From: Burkholderiaceae bacterium
Lineage (GTDB): Bacteria; Pseudomonadota; Gammaproteobacteria; Burkholderiales; Burkholderiaceae
Length of the DNA: 18,511 nucleotides
Direction of reading: 5' to 3'
Assembly (NCBI GenBank): GCA_025057735.1
Contig: JANWUU010000311.1
Coordinates: 1-18,511, forward strand
Position numbers and translations under genes: made by a program. The notes under the pieces were generated by a model. That model did no database searches. It had not been told where the DNA came from and saw only the letters and a list, made by a program, of their open reading frames with translations. Of the stretch, positions 1 to 8,900 are shown piece by piece (position 1 is the first letter of the stretch; each line of letters begins with the position of its first letter).

Positions 1-32
1 GCGCGCGAGGGTACGGAAGTCGCGCCCGCGCC

Positions 33-1415
33 TCAACCGGCCGCCGGCTGCAGCATGAACGTCTCGTACTCGAGCCGTTCGAACACGCGGTCCAGCACGA
101 TCAACCCGGCCACGCAGGCGATCAGCACGCTGCCCGCATAACCGTAGCCGAAATACTCGGGGCCGAGCGCCAGCGTGGCCGCGGTGAGCGCGCCATTGGC
201 GAGCAGAAACAGCAGCACCAAGGATGCCGCCAGGCGCCGGCGGTCCAGGTAATACAGCACGTTCAGCACGCCGAGCAGCAGCACCTGCAGGCCGGCGCCC
301 ACCACCATGATCGACAGCAGCGGCGCGTACAGCGGCGAGATACCCAGCCAGGCGAGTAGCGTCTCGCCCGCGGCGATCGTCAGCAGGGCGGCGATCGCCT
401 GAATCTTGACGATCTCGAACAGCCCCAGGCGGGCCGACTCGACCATGCCGTTGCGGTGGCGCTCGATGGTGGACAGCGAGCCGCCCTCGCGTACCGCTTG
501 GCAGTAGTTGTCGTAGTGCTCGACGAAATCGGTCTCCAGCCGCAGAAGGAATACTGCCATGCCCGGGATGATCGACAGGTAGGCGAGAAAGATCGGCAGA
601 TCGTAGATGACCGAGGCGCGCAGCGGTCCGATGATTGCCTGGCTGGTGGCGGGCGTGAACCAGAACATGAACTTGTCCAGCCAGATCGCCAGGTTGTAGG
701 CGGCGCCGGCCAGCATCAGGCTGCGAAAATGACGGTCGCGGCGGAAAAATTCGAAGGCCATGAAGGTGTCGGCCGGGAACTCGCGGATGATCAGCCCCAG
801 CATGCCGGCCAGCAGCACCGCCTGGCCGAGCGCGAAACCGGCCATCAGGCCCGACAGTCCCCAGCGGGCGAGCAGCAGCGCCGCCAGCACCGAGACGCCG
901 TACCCGAGCGCGTACAGCACGACGATCGCCTGGTACTGCTTGAGCCCCGACAGCAGGATGGTGGCGATCCAGATGTTCGACAGCAGCACCAGCGCGGCGG
1001 CAAAGGCGAGCCGGAACGCCAGCGGCTCCTGCGGGAAGCCGAACAGCGCCACCGCGAAACCGATGGCGCCGCTTGCCCAGGTGACCAGCAGGAGCACCGC
1101 CTGGAAGTTGGGCAGCACCGCGTCGTTGCGACCCTCGAACAGTCGGTCGGCAACGAAGCGCGTGAAGCTGAGCTGCCAGGGACCGGTGACGATCAGGCTG
1201 GCGGCGATCAGGTAGGTGACCGCGACCTGGAACTGCGCCACCTGCCCCGCGGCCGCGGGAATGGTCGCGGCCAGCAGCCCGACCGCCAGCACGCCGACGA
1301 TGGACAACACCCAGGGGCCCGAGCCGATCACGCCGGCGTAGCCGTAGGCGGTCAGCATCGACAGCAGCGTGCCCCGCTGCATGATGCGCCGCAGTTCGTA
1401 GCCGATCCCTGCCAT
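33..1415 (-). CDS. pelG: PelG, inner-membrane Pel polysaccharide transporter (MOP superfamily)
   Basis: The 460-residue product is almost wholly hydrophobic, with about a dozen predicted membrane helices, the first at about residues 20-50 after a short basic N-terminus (MAGIGYELRRIMQRG). P. aeruginosa PelG is about 456 aa. PelG belongs to the MOP/PST flippase-like superfamily and works with PelD, PelE and PelF to move the growing Pel chain across the cytoplasmic membrane. The ATG lies two bases after the pelF TGA, so translation is probably coupled. This is the last gene of the operon; only 32 bp follow its stop before the window edge, and no terminator is visible there. The identity rests on N-terminal sequence, topology, length and position directly after pelF, which is the canonical order. 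Confidence is high. Confidence 0.95.
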   Translation of the reverse strand: MAGIGYELRRIMQRGTLLSMLTAYGYAGVIGSGPWVLSIVGVLAVGLLAATIPAAAGQVAQFQVAVTYLIAASLIVTGPWQLSFTRFVADRLFEGRNDAVLPNFQAVLLLVTWASGAIGFAVALFGFPQEPLAFRLAFAAALVLLSNIWIATILLSGLKQYQAIVVLYALGYGVSVLAALLLARWGLSGLMAGFALGQAVLLAGMLGLIIREFPADTFMAFEFFRRDRHFRSLMLAGAAYNLAIWLDKFMFWFTPATSQAIIGPLRASVIYDLPIFLAYLSIIPGMAVFLLRLETDFVEHYDNYCQAVREGGSLSTIERHRNGMVESARLGLFEIVKIQAIAALLTIAAGETLLAWLGISPLYAPLLSIMVVGAGLQVLLLGVLNVLYYLDRRRLAASLVLLFLLANGALTAATLALGPEYFGYGYAGSVLIACVAGLIVLDRVFERLEYETFMLQPAAG

Positions 1416-1417
1416 GA

Positions 1418-2971
1418 TCAGACCGTCTCCGGCGCGAGGGCGCGCGCGTAGATCGCGCGGTAACGCGCGAACATGCGCGCCTGGGTGTAGCGCTGCTCCA
1501 CGCGCGCGATGCCGGCGGCCGCCGCGCGCTGCCAGCGCGCGGGGTCGGTCAGCAGCGCGGCGATCTCATGCCCGAGCGCGGAGGGGTCGGCGATGCGCAC
1601 TACCGCGCCGGCGGCGCCGAGCGCGCGGTCTTCTGCATCCTGCCCCTCGATCAGTTCGCGGCAGGCGCCCACATCGGTCGTCACGCAGGGCACGCCGGCG
1701 GCGAACGCCTCCAGGATCACCAGCGGCAGCGCCTCGCTGATGGAGCTGAGCACGACCACGCCCACCTGCGGCAGCAGATCGTCGATCTTCTGGAAGCCGA
1801 GGAAGCGCACGCGGTCGGCCAGCCCGAGCCCCTCGGCCAGTTGCCGGCATTCCTGCGCGTAGGCCGGGTCCTCGTCCTCGGGGCCGGCGATCCAGCCCTG
1901 CGCGTGCGGCACCCGATGCACCACCGTGCGCAGCGCGCGGATGAACGTCGCCACGTCCTTAATCGGCACCACGCGGCCGATTAGGCAGGCCACGGGCGGC
2001 GGCTGCGCCGGCCGGCCCTCGCGCAGCCGCGCCAGCCGCGCGACGTCCACGCCGTTGGGCACGACCTGCGTGCGCGCCGGCGGCGCCCCGTCGGCGATCT
2101 GCCGGCGCCGGTTGGCCTCGTACAGCGCGACAATCGGATCGGCGGCGCTGTAGGCGATCCGCCCCAGCGCCTCAAAGAAGCGGATCCACAGGTCGCGAAA
2201 GTAGGCGATTTCGCCGCCGCGCCGCTCGAAGACGCCGCGGTTGTCGCGCACCCACTGTGCCTGGAAGAGGTCAATCTTGCGCTCTTTCGTGTAGATGCCA
2301 TGCTCAGTGAGGACAAACGGGCGGCGCTGCCGCCGCGCCAGCAGCGCGCCTAAGAATCCGGCGTAACCAGTCGAGATCGCATGCAACGCGCCGGCCGCCG
2401 GTGCTTCTTCGGCGATCGCCGCCAGCTGCCACAGCGGCGCATGCATGATGCGCACGGTCCAGAAGTAATCGACGAAAGACGGATCGCTGCAGCGCGTTCG
2501 GAACTCCTGCGTAATGCGCCGCCAGCTCGCTTCGCTATGCAAGAAGGCCTGTACATCGAGCGGCCCGCCGTCGCGCATCGCCGGCAGCAGGTCGTCTAAC
2601 AGCGCAGCCAGCGTCTCATCAGCGCCGCCCCTGGCGCGTGCCGCGCGCAGCCGCGCATGCAGTGCGTCGCGGCGCGCAAAGGCGGCCTCGTCCCCGGGTT
2701 GCGCGGCCGGCTGACGGTCGGGCGCAGCGGGCGCCTCATGCAAGAAGTGGCACTCCAGATGCACCAGGTTTTCCGGCAGCGCATATTTGGGCTCACCGTA
2801 GTCGGCACGCCGGCTGCCCAGGAAGATGCCGCCGAAGGTGATCTCCGGCAAGCCGCGCATGAGCTGATTGACCCAACTGGATACGCCGCCGCTCACGTAC
2901 GGAAATGTGCCTTCCAGAAGCAGCAGCACATCTACCCGCTCGGCGCGGCGTAGGTAGGTCGCCGTGCGCAT
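1418..2971 (-). CDS. pelF: PelF, cytosolic GT4 glycosyltransferase of Pel synthesis
   Basis: The 517-residue protein (P. aeruginosa PelF about 507 aa) has no membrane segment and is the predicted Pel polymerase using nucleotide-activated sugars in the cytoplasm. The N-terminus has the family-typical block LLLEGTFPYVSGGVSSWVNQ (residues 17-36). A GT-B nucleotide-sugar site follows in the C-terminal half, with the GT4 retaining EX7E motif at E413 and E421 (SEALPLVILE) preceding AFAAGVPCVTTDVGACRELIEG. The context PNGVDV (residues 305-310) and IGRVVPIKD (331-339) is also typical of GT4 enzymes. The ATG is 5 nt after the pelE stop. Base composition appears to rise from the 5' half to the 3' half of this gene (see findings). 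Function is by family knowledge; identity is very secure. Confidence 0.96.
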   Translation of the reverse strand: MRTATYLRRAERVDVLLLLEGTFPYVSGGVSSWVNQLMRGLPEITFGGIFLGSRRADYGEPKYALPENLVHLECHFLHEAPAAPDRQPAAQPGDEAAFARRDALHARLRAARARGGADETLAALLDDLLPAMRDGGPLDVQAFLHSEASWRRITQEFRTRCSDPSFVDYFWTVRIMHAPLWQLAAIAEEAPAAGALHAISTGYAGFLGALLARRQRRPFVLTEHGIYTKERKIDLFQAQWVRDNRGVFERRGGEIAYFRDLWIRFFEALGRIAYSAADPIVALYEANRRRQIADGAPPARTQVVPNGVDVARLARLREGRPAQPPPVACLIGRVVPIKDVATFIRALRTVVHRVPHAQGWIAGPEDEDPAYAQECRQLAEGLGLADRVRFLGFQKIDDLLPQVGVVVLSSISEALPLVILEAFAAGVPCVTTDVGACRELIEGQDAEDRALGAAGAVVRIADPSALGHEIAALLTDPARWQRAAAAGIARVEQRYTQARMFARYRAIYARALAPETV

Positions 2972-2976
2972 CGTTA

Positions 2977-3966
2977 TTACGCCACCCAGTAGCCCTGCAT
3001 GGCAGCCAGCACGTCCGAGCCCGGCCGCCCGCCCAAGTCGAGCATCGCGCGTCGCACCGCTTCGTAGCGGCGCTGCAGAAAGCGCAGCTCGGCCAGATAC
3101 GGCAGCACGCGGGCGCGCGGGCAGCCCCAGGCAAGTGCTTCCTGCAAGGCCTCGTCAGCCTGCGCCAGCTCGCCGCGCCGCAGGCGGATGCGTGCAATCA
3201 GCAGCCAGCGCGCGCCATCCGCAGCATCACCCCGCAGGGCACGTTCCGTAAAGGAAAGCGCTTGCGCAAGCGCGAAGCGCTCCGTCTCGCCCTGCGCCAG
3301 GTCGGCGTAGACCAACTCCCAATACAGCGCCCCGATGCGGCCACAGATCTCGCGCACGATGTCGCGGTCCCCCAGCGCCTCGGCCTCCGCTAGCAGCCGC
3401 CGCTCGCGCGCCAGCGCCGCCGTGATCTGCTTCTCTTGACGGTCCAGCAACCCGTAGGCCAGCAGCCGCAGTTCCTCCTCCGGATCGGACAGCAACTCGC
3501 GCAGCAAGTTGCCAGCATGCGCGGCCGTGCCCACCGCCAGCAGAGCCGCCACCCGCGAGCCAGCTGCGGCGTCGCGGTTCAGCAGGTGTGCCCGCGCGGC
3601 AGCACCGCGCAACCGTTCGCGCTCAGTCGGCGTATCGGCGGTAAAGCGCGGCCGCGCGACCTCAACGAACAGGCGCGGCCGCAGCAGCTGCGGAAACAGG
3701 TGGCCGGCAACGATGCCGGTGAGCGTCGCCGCCAGGCCCAGCACCGGCACGAAAAAGTTGACGCCAAACAGCGACAGCAGGGCGTAGCGGCGCGGTGCCC
3801 GGAACGGCCGCGGCAACAGCCGCCAGGCCGCCAGCGCGGCCAGGCCGCTGGCGGCTGCATGCGGCAGCAAATAAGCTACGACCGTGGCCGCAGTCGCCTC
3901 ACCGCGCGCCAACAGCAGCAGCGCGAGCGATTCAAGACCGATTGCGCTCGACCAAATTTTCACCAT
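2977..3966 (-). CDS. pelE: PelE, inner-membrane TPR-like Pel synthase subunit
   Basis: The ATG at 3966 gives 329 aa, the same length as P. aeruginosa PelE, and is preceded by a GGAG-type ribosome site about 6 nt upstream. The frame stays open to 4116, but those extra codons overlap pelD and look non-coding. Three hydrophobic stretches lie at about residues 6-20, 25-50 and 61-88. A soluble helical C-terminal part follows, rich in Ala, Leu, Arg and Glu, with TPR-like helix pairs (for example the RWLLIARIRLRRGELAQADE region). PelE is known to bind PelD/PelF/PelG in the inner-membrane complex. The gene overlaps the end of pelD by 35 bp and ends 5 nt before pelF. The call depends on length, topology and position rather than a catalytic motif. 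Confidence 0.9.
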   Translation of the reverse strand: MVKIWSSAIGLESLALLLLARGEATAATVVAYLLPHAAASGLAALAAWRLLPRPFRAPRRYALLSLFGVNFFVPVLGLAATLTGIVAGHLFPQLLRPRLFVEVARPRFTADTPTERERLRGAAARAHLLNRDAAAGSRVAALLAVGTAAHAGNLLRELLSDPEEELRLLAYGLLDRQEKQITAALARERRLLAEAEALGDRDIVREICGRIGALYWELVYADLAQGETERFALAQALSFTERALRGDAADGARWLLIARIRLRRGELAQADEALQEALAWGCPRARVLPYLAELRFLQRRYEAVRRAMLDLGGRPGSDVLAAMQGYWVA

Positions 3967-5350
3967 GCTGCGCTCCGAGCAACGCAGCCAGTTGGTCCGC
4001 CAGGGGCGTCTCCGTGATTTCGACGCCGCGCGCGGTGATGCCCGCAGCTGACCAATCCACCCCATAGCGGGTGCGCAGGGCGGCACCGGCACGTTCCAGA
4101 AAGCCGTTGATCCCATCGCCGGCAGTCAGCGGCAGTAACACAACGAGCACGCGCCGGCCCTCTCGCGCAGACAGCCAGGTCATGTCCAGTCCACGCCGGA
4201 TGTCTTGGAGCCGCTGGGCCCACTCGCTGGCAACCGCTGCGTCGACGGGCAGCTGAAACACGACCAGGGCAGACCGCACGAAGGTCGCCTTCAGCAGGCG
4301 TTGCACGCGCGCGAGCTCGGCGGCGAAATCGGCCGGGCAGTCGGGGAAGCGCGCCTGCACGGCAGCTACCGCCGGCGCCGCATCAATGCTGTCAGCGTAA
4401 TAAGCCAACAGCACGGTCATGAACTGCAGCGTTTCCAGCGTCAGTGCGGTGAATGCCATGCGTTCGACGAGCAGCACCGCCAAAATACGGCCGTCGGCGC
4501 AAACGACCGGTGCACACACCACGTAACGGCTGGCGCGATCGGATTCGACAATCGGCTGGCTCTGCACATGCATCAACTCGCCGCGCACCAGCGCCTCTTT
4601 TAGCATGGGATCGTCTACTGCGACCGGACCTTCGGTGCCAAACGGGCCAAACACAGCCGCCGGCTGCAGCAGCCGGCCATCGCGTATCGGCACCACGGCT
4701 GCTGCCTCAAGACGGCAAGCCTGAGCAAGCAACGTCAGCAGCCAGTCGGCGGCCATCAGGCCATCATCGGCGCGGGGCTGCAGCGCAATGCGCTGACGCA
4801 ACGCATACAGCGTCTCGCGCAGCGAGAACGGCCGCGCCAGCAACTCTTGCTCGAGCCGATCATGCGACGCAGCCAGCAAATAGTGGCTTTGCGTCAGCGC
4901 ATTCAGTCGCTCCTGCAGGTAGGCGTTCACGTTCTGTGCCTGCAAGAGACGCAAATTCCACAAATCGGAAAATTCGCCCGCAATCAGCGCCAGCACCAGA
5001 CCGCCAATGAAACTGACACGGGGAAATTCTCCGAGCGGAGCGCGCCACGTATCGAGCAACCACCACGCGGCTAGCGCCAATCCCATCGCCCACACCGCGT
5101 GCACGGAGCCGTAGCGCAGCGCGAGCACGGTGGCGACCAGCCAGAGCCAGGGAAAGGAGGCTGTTGTCCAGAGCGGATCCTGCGGCCGCAGCCAGGCCGA
5201 CAGGCCGATTGCCGCCAGCATCAGCAGTGTGGTCTCCGCCAGCGCCCAGCGCCAGTCCTCCGCCACGCGCCAGCGCGTCAGGGTGCGCGGCAGCGCGGGC
5301 CGCCACGGCGAACCGCCAGGCTGCGCCGCTTTCTGCGTTCGGGCACTCAC
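3932..5350 (-). CDS. pelD: PelD, membrane-anchored c-di-GMP receptor of Pel synthesis
   Basis: The 472-residue product (P. aeruginosa about 455 aa) has four hydrophobic helices between about residues 37 and 126, then a linker with heptad-like character (about 135-175). A GAF-like domain follows at about 175-320, and a degenerate GGDEF-like domain at about 330-455. The inhibitory-site motif RxxD is present as R386-G-L-D389, and R420 sits about 34 residues later, matching the spacing of the third c-di-GMP-contacting arginine in P. aeruginosa PelD. The canonical GGDEF catalytic signature is absent, as expected for a receptor rather than a cyclase. The start codon is GTG at 5350, overlapping the pelC TGA (GTGA, 4-bp overlap), which suggests coupling. 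Binding of c-di-GMP is inferred from the motif. Confidence 0.95.
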   Translation of the reverse strand: MSARTQKAAQPGGSPWRPALPRTLTRWRVAEDWRWALAETTLLMLAAIGLSAWLRPQDPLWTTASFPWLWLVATVLALRYGSVHAVWAMGLALAAWWLLDTWRAPLGEFPRVSFIGGLVLALIAGEFSDLWNLRLLQAQNVNAYLQERLNALTQSHYLLAASHDRLEQELLARPFSLRETLYALRQRIALQPRADDGLMAADWLLTLLAQACRLEAAAVVPIRDGRLLQPAAVFGPFGTEGPVAVDDPMLKEALVRGELMHVQSQPIVESDRASRYVVCAPVVCADGRILAVLLVERMAFTALTLETLQFMTVLLAYYADSIDAAPAVAAVQARFPDCPADFAAELARVQRLLKATFVRSALVVFQLPVDAAVASEWAQRLQDIRRGLDMTWLSAREGRRVLVVLLPLTAGDGINGFLERAGAALRTRYGVDWSAAGITARGVEITETPLADQLAALLGAQHGENLVERNRS

Positions 5351-5898
5351 GGCCGGGTCAGCGGCGCCGTCAGCTCCCGCACCAACTTCTGCGCCACACC
5401 AGCCAGCGGCTCCCGCGAGAAGCCGCTACGGGCGCCGGCGGCCGACCACAACAGGCGGCCGGTCGCCACGTCGAGGACCTGCAGCGTCAGGCCGACGGCC
5501 GGCTCGCCATCGACACCCACTTTGTAGCGCCACTCGGTAACGGCCCCCGTCACCACGTAGCGGACGTCGTGAGCACGCGCCCACGCCAGCCCCTTGTCGG
5601 CAGCATCGCGCGGCGGCGGGTCAAACAGGGTTTCAGCGGCCAGGTCTGCTGGCGGCTGCGCCAGATTCAGGCCGCGCGCAGCGAGCACCGCCTCCACCAC
5701 CGCCGCCGCCCGCAGCCCTGCCGCAGGCGTCTCGGTACGGTTGGCTAATGGCAGAACCGCCCAAGTTGCATCGCGCTGCAGCGCAGCGCGCGCTGGCGCC
5801 ACGTCCAGCGTCGTGCAGCCAGCTAGGGCAAGCACCGCACACGACGCTGCAATGTGAAACAGCGCCCGTCGGCGCCAGTTTGCTGCCATCTGCTTCAT
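5347..5898 (-). CDS. pelC: PelC, outer-membrane lipoprotein of Pel export
   Basis: The ATG at 5898 encodes 183 aa (P. aeruginosa about 172 aa). It begins MKQMAANWRRR, followed by a hydrophobic signal and a lipobox LAGC with Cys28 as the lipidation site, so the mature protein should be attached to the outer membrane. In the family, PelC forms a dodecameric ring with an electronegative surface that guides cationic Pel toward PelB. The reading frame is open upstream to 6102, but a perfect AGGAGG 7 nt before 5898 fixes the start. The mature part has the expected alternating strand/helix pattern (TWAVLPLANRTETPA, VRYVVTGAVTEWRYKVG, GLTLQVLDVATGRLLWSA). The gene follows pelB by 11 nt and overlaps pelD by 4 nt. 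Confidence 0.95.
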   Translation of the reverse strand: MKQMAANWRRRALFHIAASCAVLALAGCTTLDVAPARAALQRDATWAVLPLANRTETPAAGLRAAAVVEAVLAARGLNLAQPPADLAAETLFDPPPRDAADKGLAWARAHDVRYVVTGAVTEWRYKVGVDGEPAVGLTLQVLDVATGRLLWSAAGARSGFSREPLAGVAQKLVRELTAPLTRP

Positions 5899-5905
5899 TC
5901 CCCTC

Positions 5906-5911
5906 CCTCCT
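5906..5911 (-). promoter_or_regulatory. Strong Shine-Dalgarno of pelC overlapping the pelB stop
   Basis: The minus strand reads AGGAGG seven bases before the pelC ATG. The pelB stop codon TAG (5912-5910) shares its last two bases with this element, so ribosomes finishing pelB would terminate on the pelC ribosome site. This is the strongest ribosome site seen in the operon. It is consistent with high PelC demand, since PelC is a 12-mer in the known structure; that link is an inference. Confidence 0.8.
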
Positions 5912-8900
5912 AAAAGGCCCAGCGATAACGTAGCGCGGCTTCGGTGTAGCGCGTGCCCACACCCGCCCGCGCCGAGCCGTATCCCCATTCCAATTGCAGC
6001 GCATCGGCGCCAAGCACGTGCCCCGCGGCGCCAAGCCGTAAAGCGTAATCGGAACGGCCGCCGGTTTCCCGTGACAGCGACAGCGTCGCAAATGGTCTCC
6101 ACGCATGCGTCCAGGCAGCGCGGGCGGACTCGCCAAAGCCCAGCTCGAGCCCGATGCGATCGGTGTCCGCCGGCAGGAAAGCCGCATTCGTGGCCAGCGG
6201 CTGTAGCGACGACGGCAGCAGCGGCAGCATGCCCTTGGCGACGCCTGCATGCGGCCGATAGCGCGCCTGTGTCCAGACCAACCGCACGCTCGCGTCGGGA
6301 TATGCCAGTGCGACGCTGTGTTGCAGCGCCAGCCGCAGCTGACGGCCGCGGCCGACCGGCTCTTGCTGCAGCGAGCGGTACTGGTCAAACTGAAGCTGCA
6401 GGAAAATCGCATCGCGCAGCGCCACCGCAGCCGTGCCGTCGATCGCGAAACGAGTAGATTGCGCGCCAAGGCGTAGGTATGCGTTGTCGGTCACCGTCTG
6501 ACCGCTTCCCACCTGCACGGCAGCGGTCAAACGTGGCGCAGGCCGCCCCTGCCAGCGCAGCAGCGCAAACGCGCCAGAGGCTCCGGCGCGCCGACCTAAC
6601 CGCAGCAGGATTTCGTCGTCTCGCGATTGTGACCAGGCGAAGCCAAGCGCCGCAACCTCGGCAGGGGGGGCGGCGGCAAGTGAGTCTGCCAGCAGGCTGT
6701 CGGCCTCGGTCCACTCCCACTGCACCGTCAATCGCGCACGCGGGCTGACGCGCACACCGGCCTGCAGTGTGGTCAGCGTATAGCGCAGGGGAGATTGACG
6801 CAGCAATTCGTGCTCAACGGCCAACGCGCTCGCTGCAGCCGCCTCGGTGGTGCCTAGCATCAGCTGCCGCAGCCGCTGCTGGGCTTCATCGGCAAACGGC
6901 GCTTGCTGCACGGCTTCAAAGGCCAACGTCTGCGCCAACGCCCGCGCGCCGGTGCGCCACGCCGCCTCCGCCAGCGCCAGTGGCGACTGCCGCGTTACCG
7001 CCGGTTCGTCCAGCAACACAGCCAGCCAAGCGCCGTCGTCGTGCGCCGCCGCCACCGCCAGGCGCGTCCAGGCCGGACCATCAACGCCAGACAGCCGTCG
7101 CGCCAGCAGCCAGGCGTGCGCTACCTCCGGCGCACCGCGTGCCAGCCAGTAGCCGATCACGGCCTCCGGTAATTCGGCCGCCTCCTTTTGCCGCGCGAGG
7201 ATCTCGCGCCGCCAGGCTGCCGCCGCGTCGCCGTCGGCCAACAGCGCCGCCAGCGGCAGCAGCCGGGCCAGCCGCTGCGCGCGCGTCTGCGCATCGGCGT
7301 TTTGCAGCAGTTCGTGCCGTTGCCGCCATAAGCGCAGCCGCTCGTCCGCAGCGAGGTCAGAGGCCCCTAGGCGCTCCAGCGCATCGGCATATTCCAGTCG
7401 CCAGAGTGGATCGAGATCCGCCCGCGCCACGCGCGCCAGGTACGGCAGCGCGCGCGCCGGCTGTGCAAGCGATAACCAGCCGGCCGCCGCCGCCTGCGCA
7501 AGCAGCGGTTCATCTAGCGCTCGCGCGCCAAGCGCCAGCAGTTGCGAACGCAGCGTCTCGGCCTCGCCCGCTAGGATCAACAGCCACAGAGCCGTCGCCT
7601 CCCGCTCTACGCTGGGCGCGACGGTGGCGGCTGCCCACGCATCGCGTGCAGCCGCGCGCCGGGCGCCCTGTGCAAGCCACCACTGGGCCCGCAGCGACAG
7701 GAAGTCCGCATCGCGCTGCAGCTGCTCGCGCTGGGTCGAGGTCAGGCTATCTAGCCAAGCGCGCGTCGCGTTGGGGTCATTGGCGCGCAGAAGCAGGTCA
7801 AATGCACGCACGGCGGCACGCGACTGACCGCTGCGTCGAAAACGCTCAACGGCGATACGCGCAGCGCGCGGCGGGTCGATGTGCTCCAGTGCATCAGCCA
7901 GCGCAGCTAGGTCGCTGTCGTCGGCGACGCCAGCTGCGTACAAGCGTTCCCAGGCCGCGAGCGCCTGCGCGCGATCGCCGGTGGCAACTGCCAGCTCCGC
8001 CCACGCATCCCAGAATGCGCGGTTCGCAGCAATATCGCGCTCAGCGAGCCCCTGCGCAGCGGCCAGGGCAGCCCGCGCCGCCGCTAAGTCGCCGGCCTCT
8101 TCTTCAAGCCGGGCAAGCATCAACGCCCGCTCGACGGTCACCGCGAAATCCTGCTGCAGGGCTTGCAGGGCCCGGCGCACAAGATCGCGCTCGCCCAGCT
8201 CGCGCGCCAGCCTGGCAAGCCACTTGAGCCGTTCACCGCGCCACGGGTCCGCGCCTGTTTCACCAAGGGCGGCGCGCAGGGCCTGCAGCGCGCGCACCGG
8301 CTCACCGGCCTCCTCAAGCGCCTCTAGCCAAGCGCGCTGCACCGGCTGCGCCTGCGGCTGCAATTGCCGTAGTGCCTCCAGCGCCTGCAAACGCAATCGG
8401 CGGTCGTTAAGCTGCTGCGCGCGCCGCGCAACCTGTTCCCAGTCAGTGACCAACCCGCGGCGGCGTGCGATGGCCTCCCACTGCTCCAACGCAAGCTGCG
8501 GGCGGTTTGTCCAGTCTGCCAACTGGGCGAGGTGAAGCCGCCAGCGCAGATCCTCCGGCCGCTGGCGCACCGCCGAGCGGGCCACCACCAGTGCGTCCTC
8601 CAGGTTGCCGTTGGCGAGGAAGACTTCCAAGGCAAGCAGGTACAGCCGCTCGTCGTAAGGAAGGCGGGCGGTGCGCTCTTGCGCGTGCGCCGCCGCCGGC
8701 AGGCGGCGCGGCAACGCTAGCACGGGCACGTGCTCGGCCGCTGGCGCGAGCGACAGCCGCAGCAGCCACACCGCGTACCGTTGCGCGATGTCCGGCCTTC
8801 CCGCCGCCAGCGCCAGCCGCGTCAGGAATTCCAGCGTTTCGGTGTCTGCCACCAGTTCGCCCAGATGGCGCTCGGCCAGCTCAAGCGCCTCCGCCAGGGC

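Noticed and set aside
3967..4116. N-terminal extension of pelE
   Set aside because: It overlaps pelD and has no protein character; the ATG at 3966 has a ribosome site and yields the family length.
5899..6102. N-terminal extension of pelC
   Set aside because: It overlaps the PelB barrel and would bury the lipoprotein signal; a perfect AGGAGG marks 5898 as the start.
6767..8227. 486-codon plus-strand frame inside pelB
   Set aside because: Pro/Ala/Arg-rich translation opposite the TPR region of PelB, with no family features.
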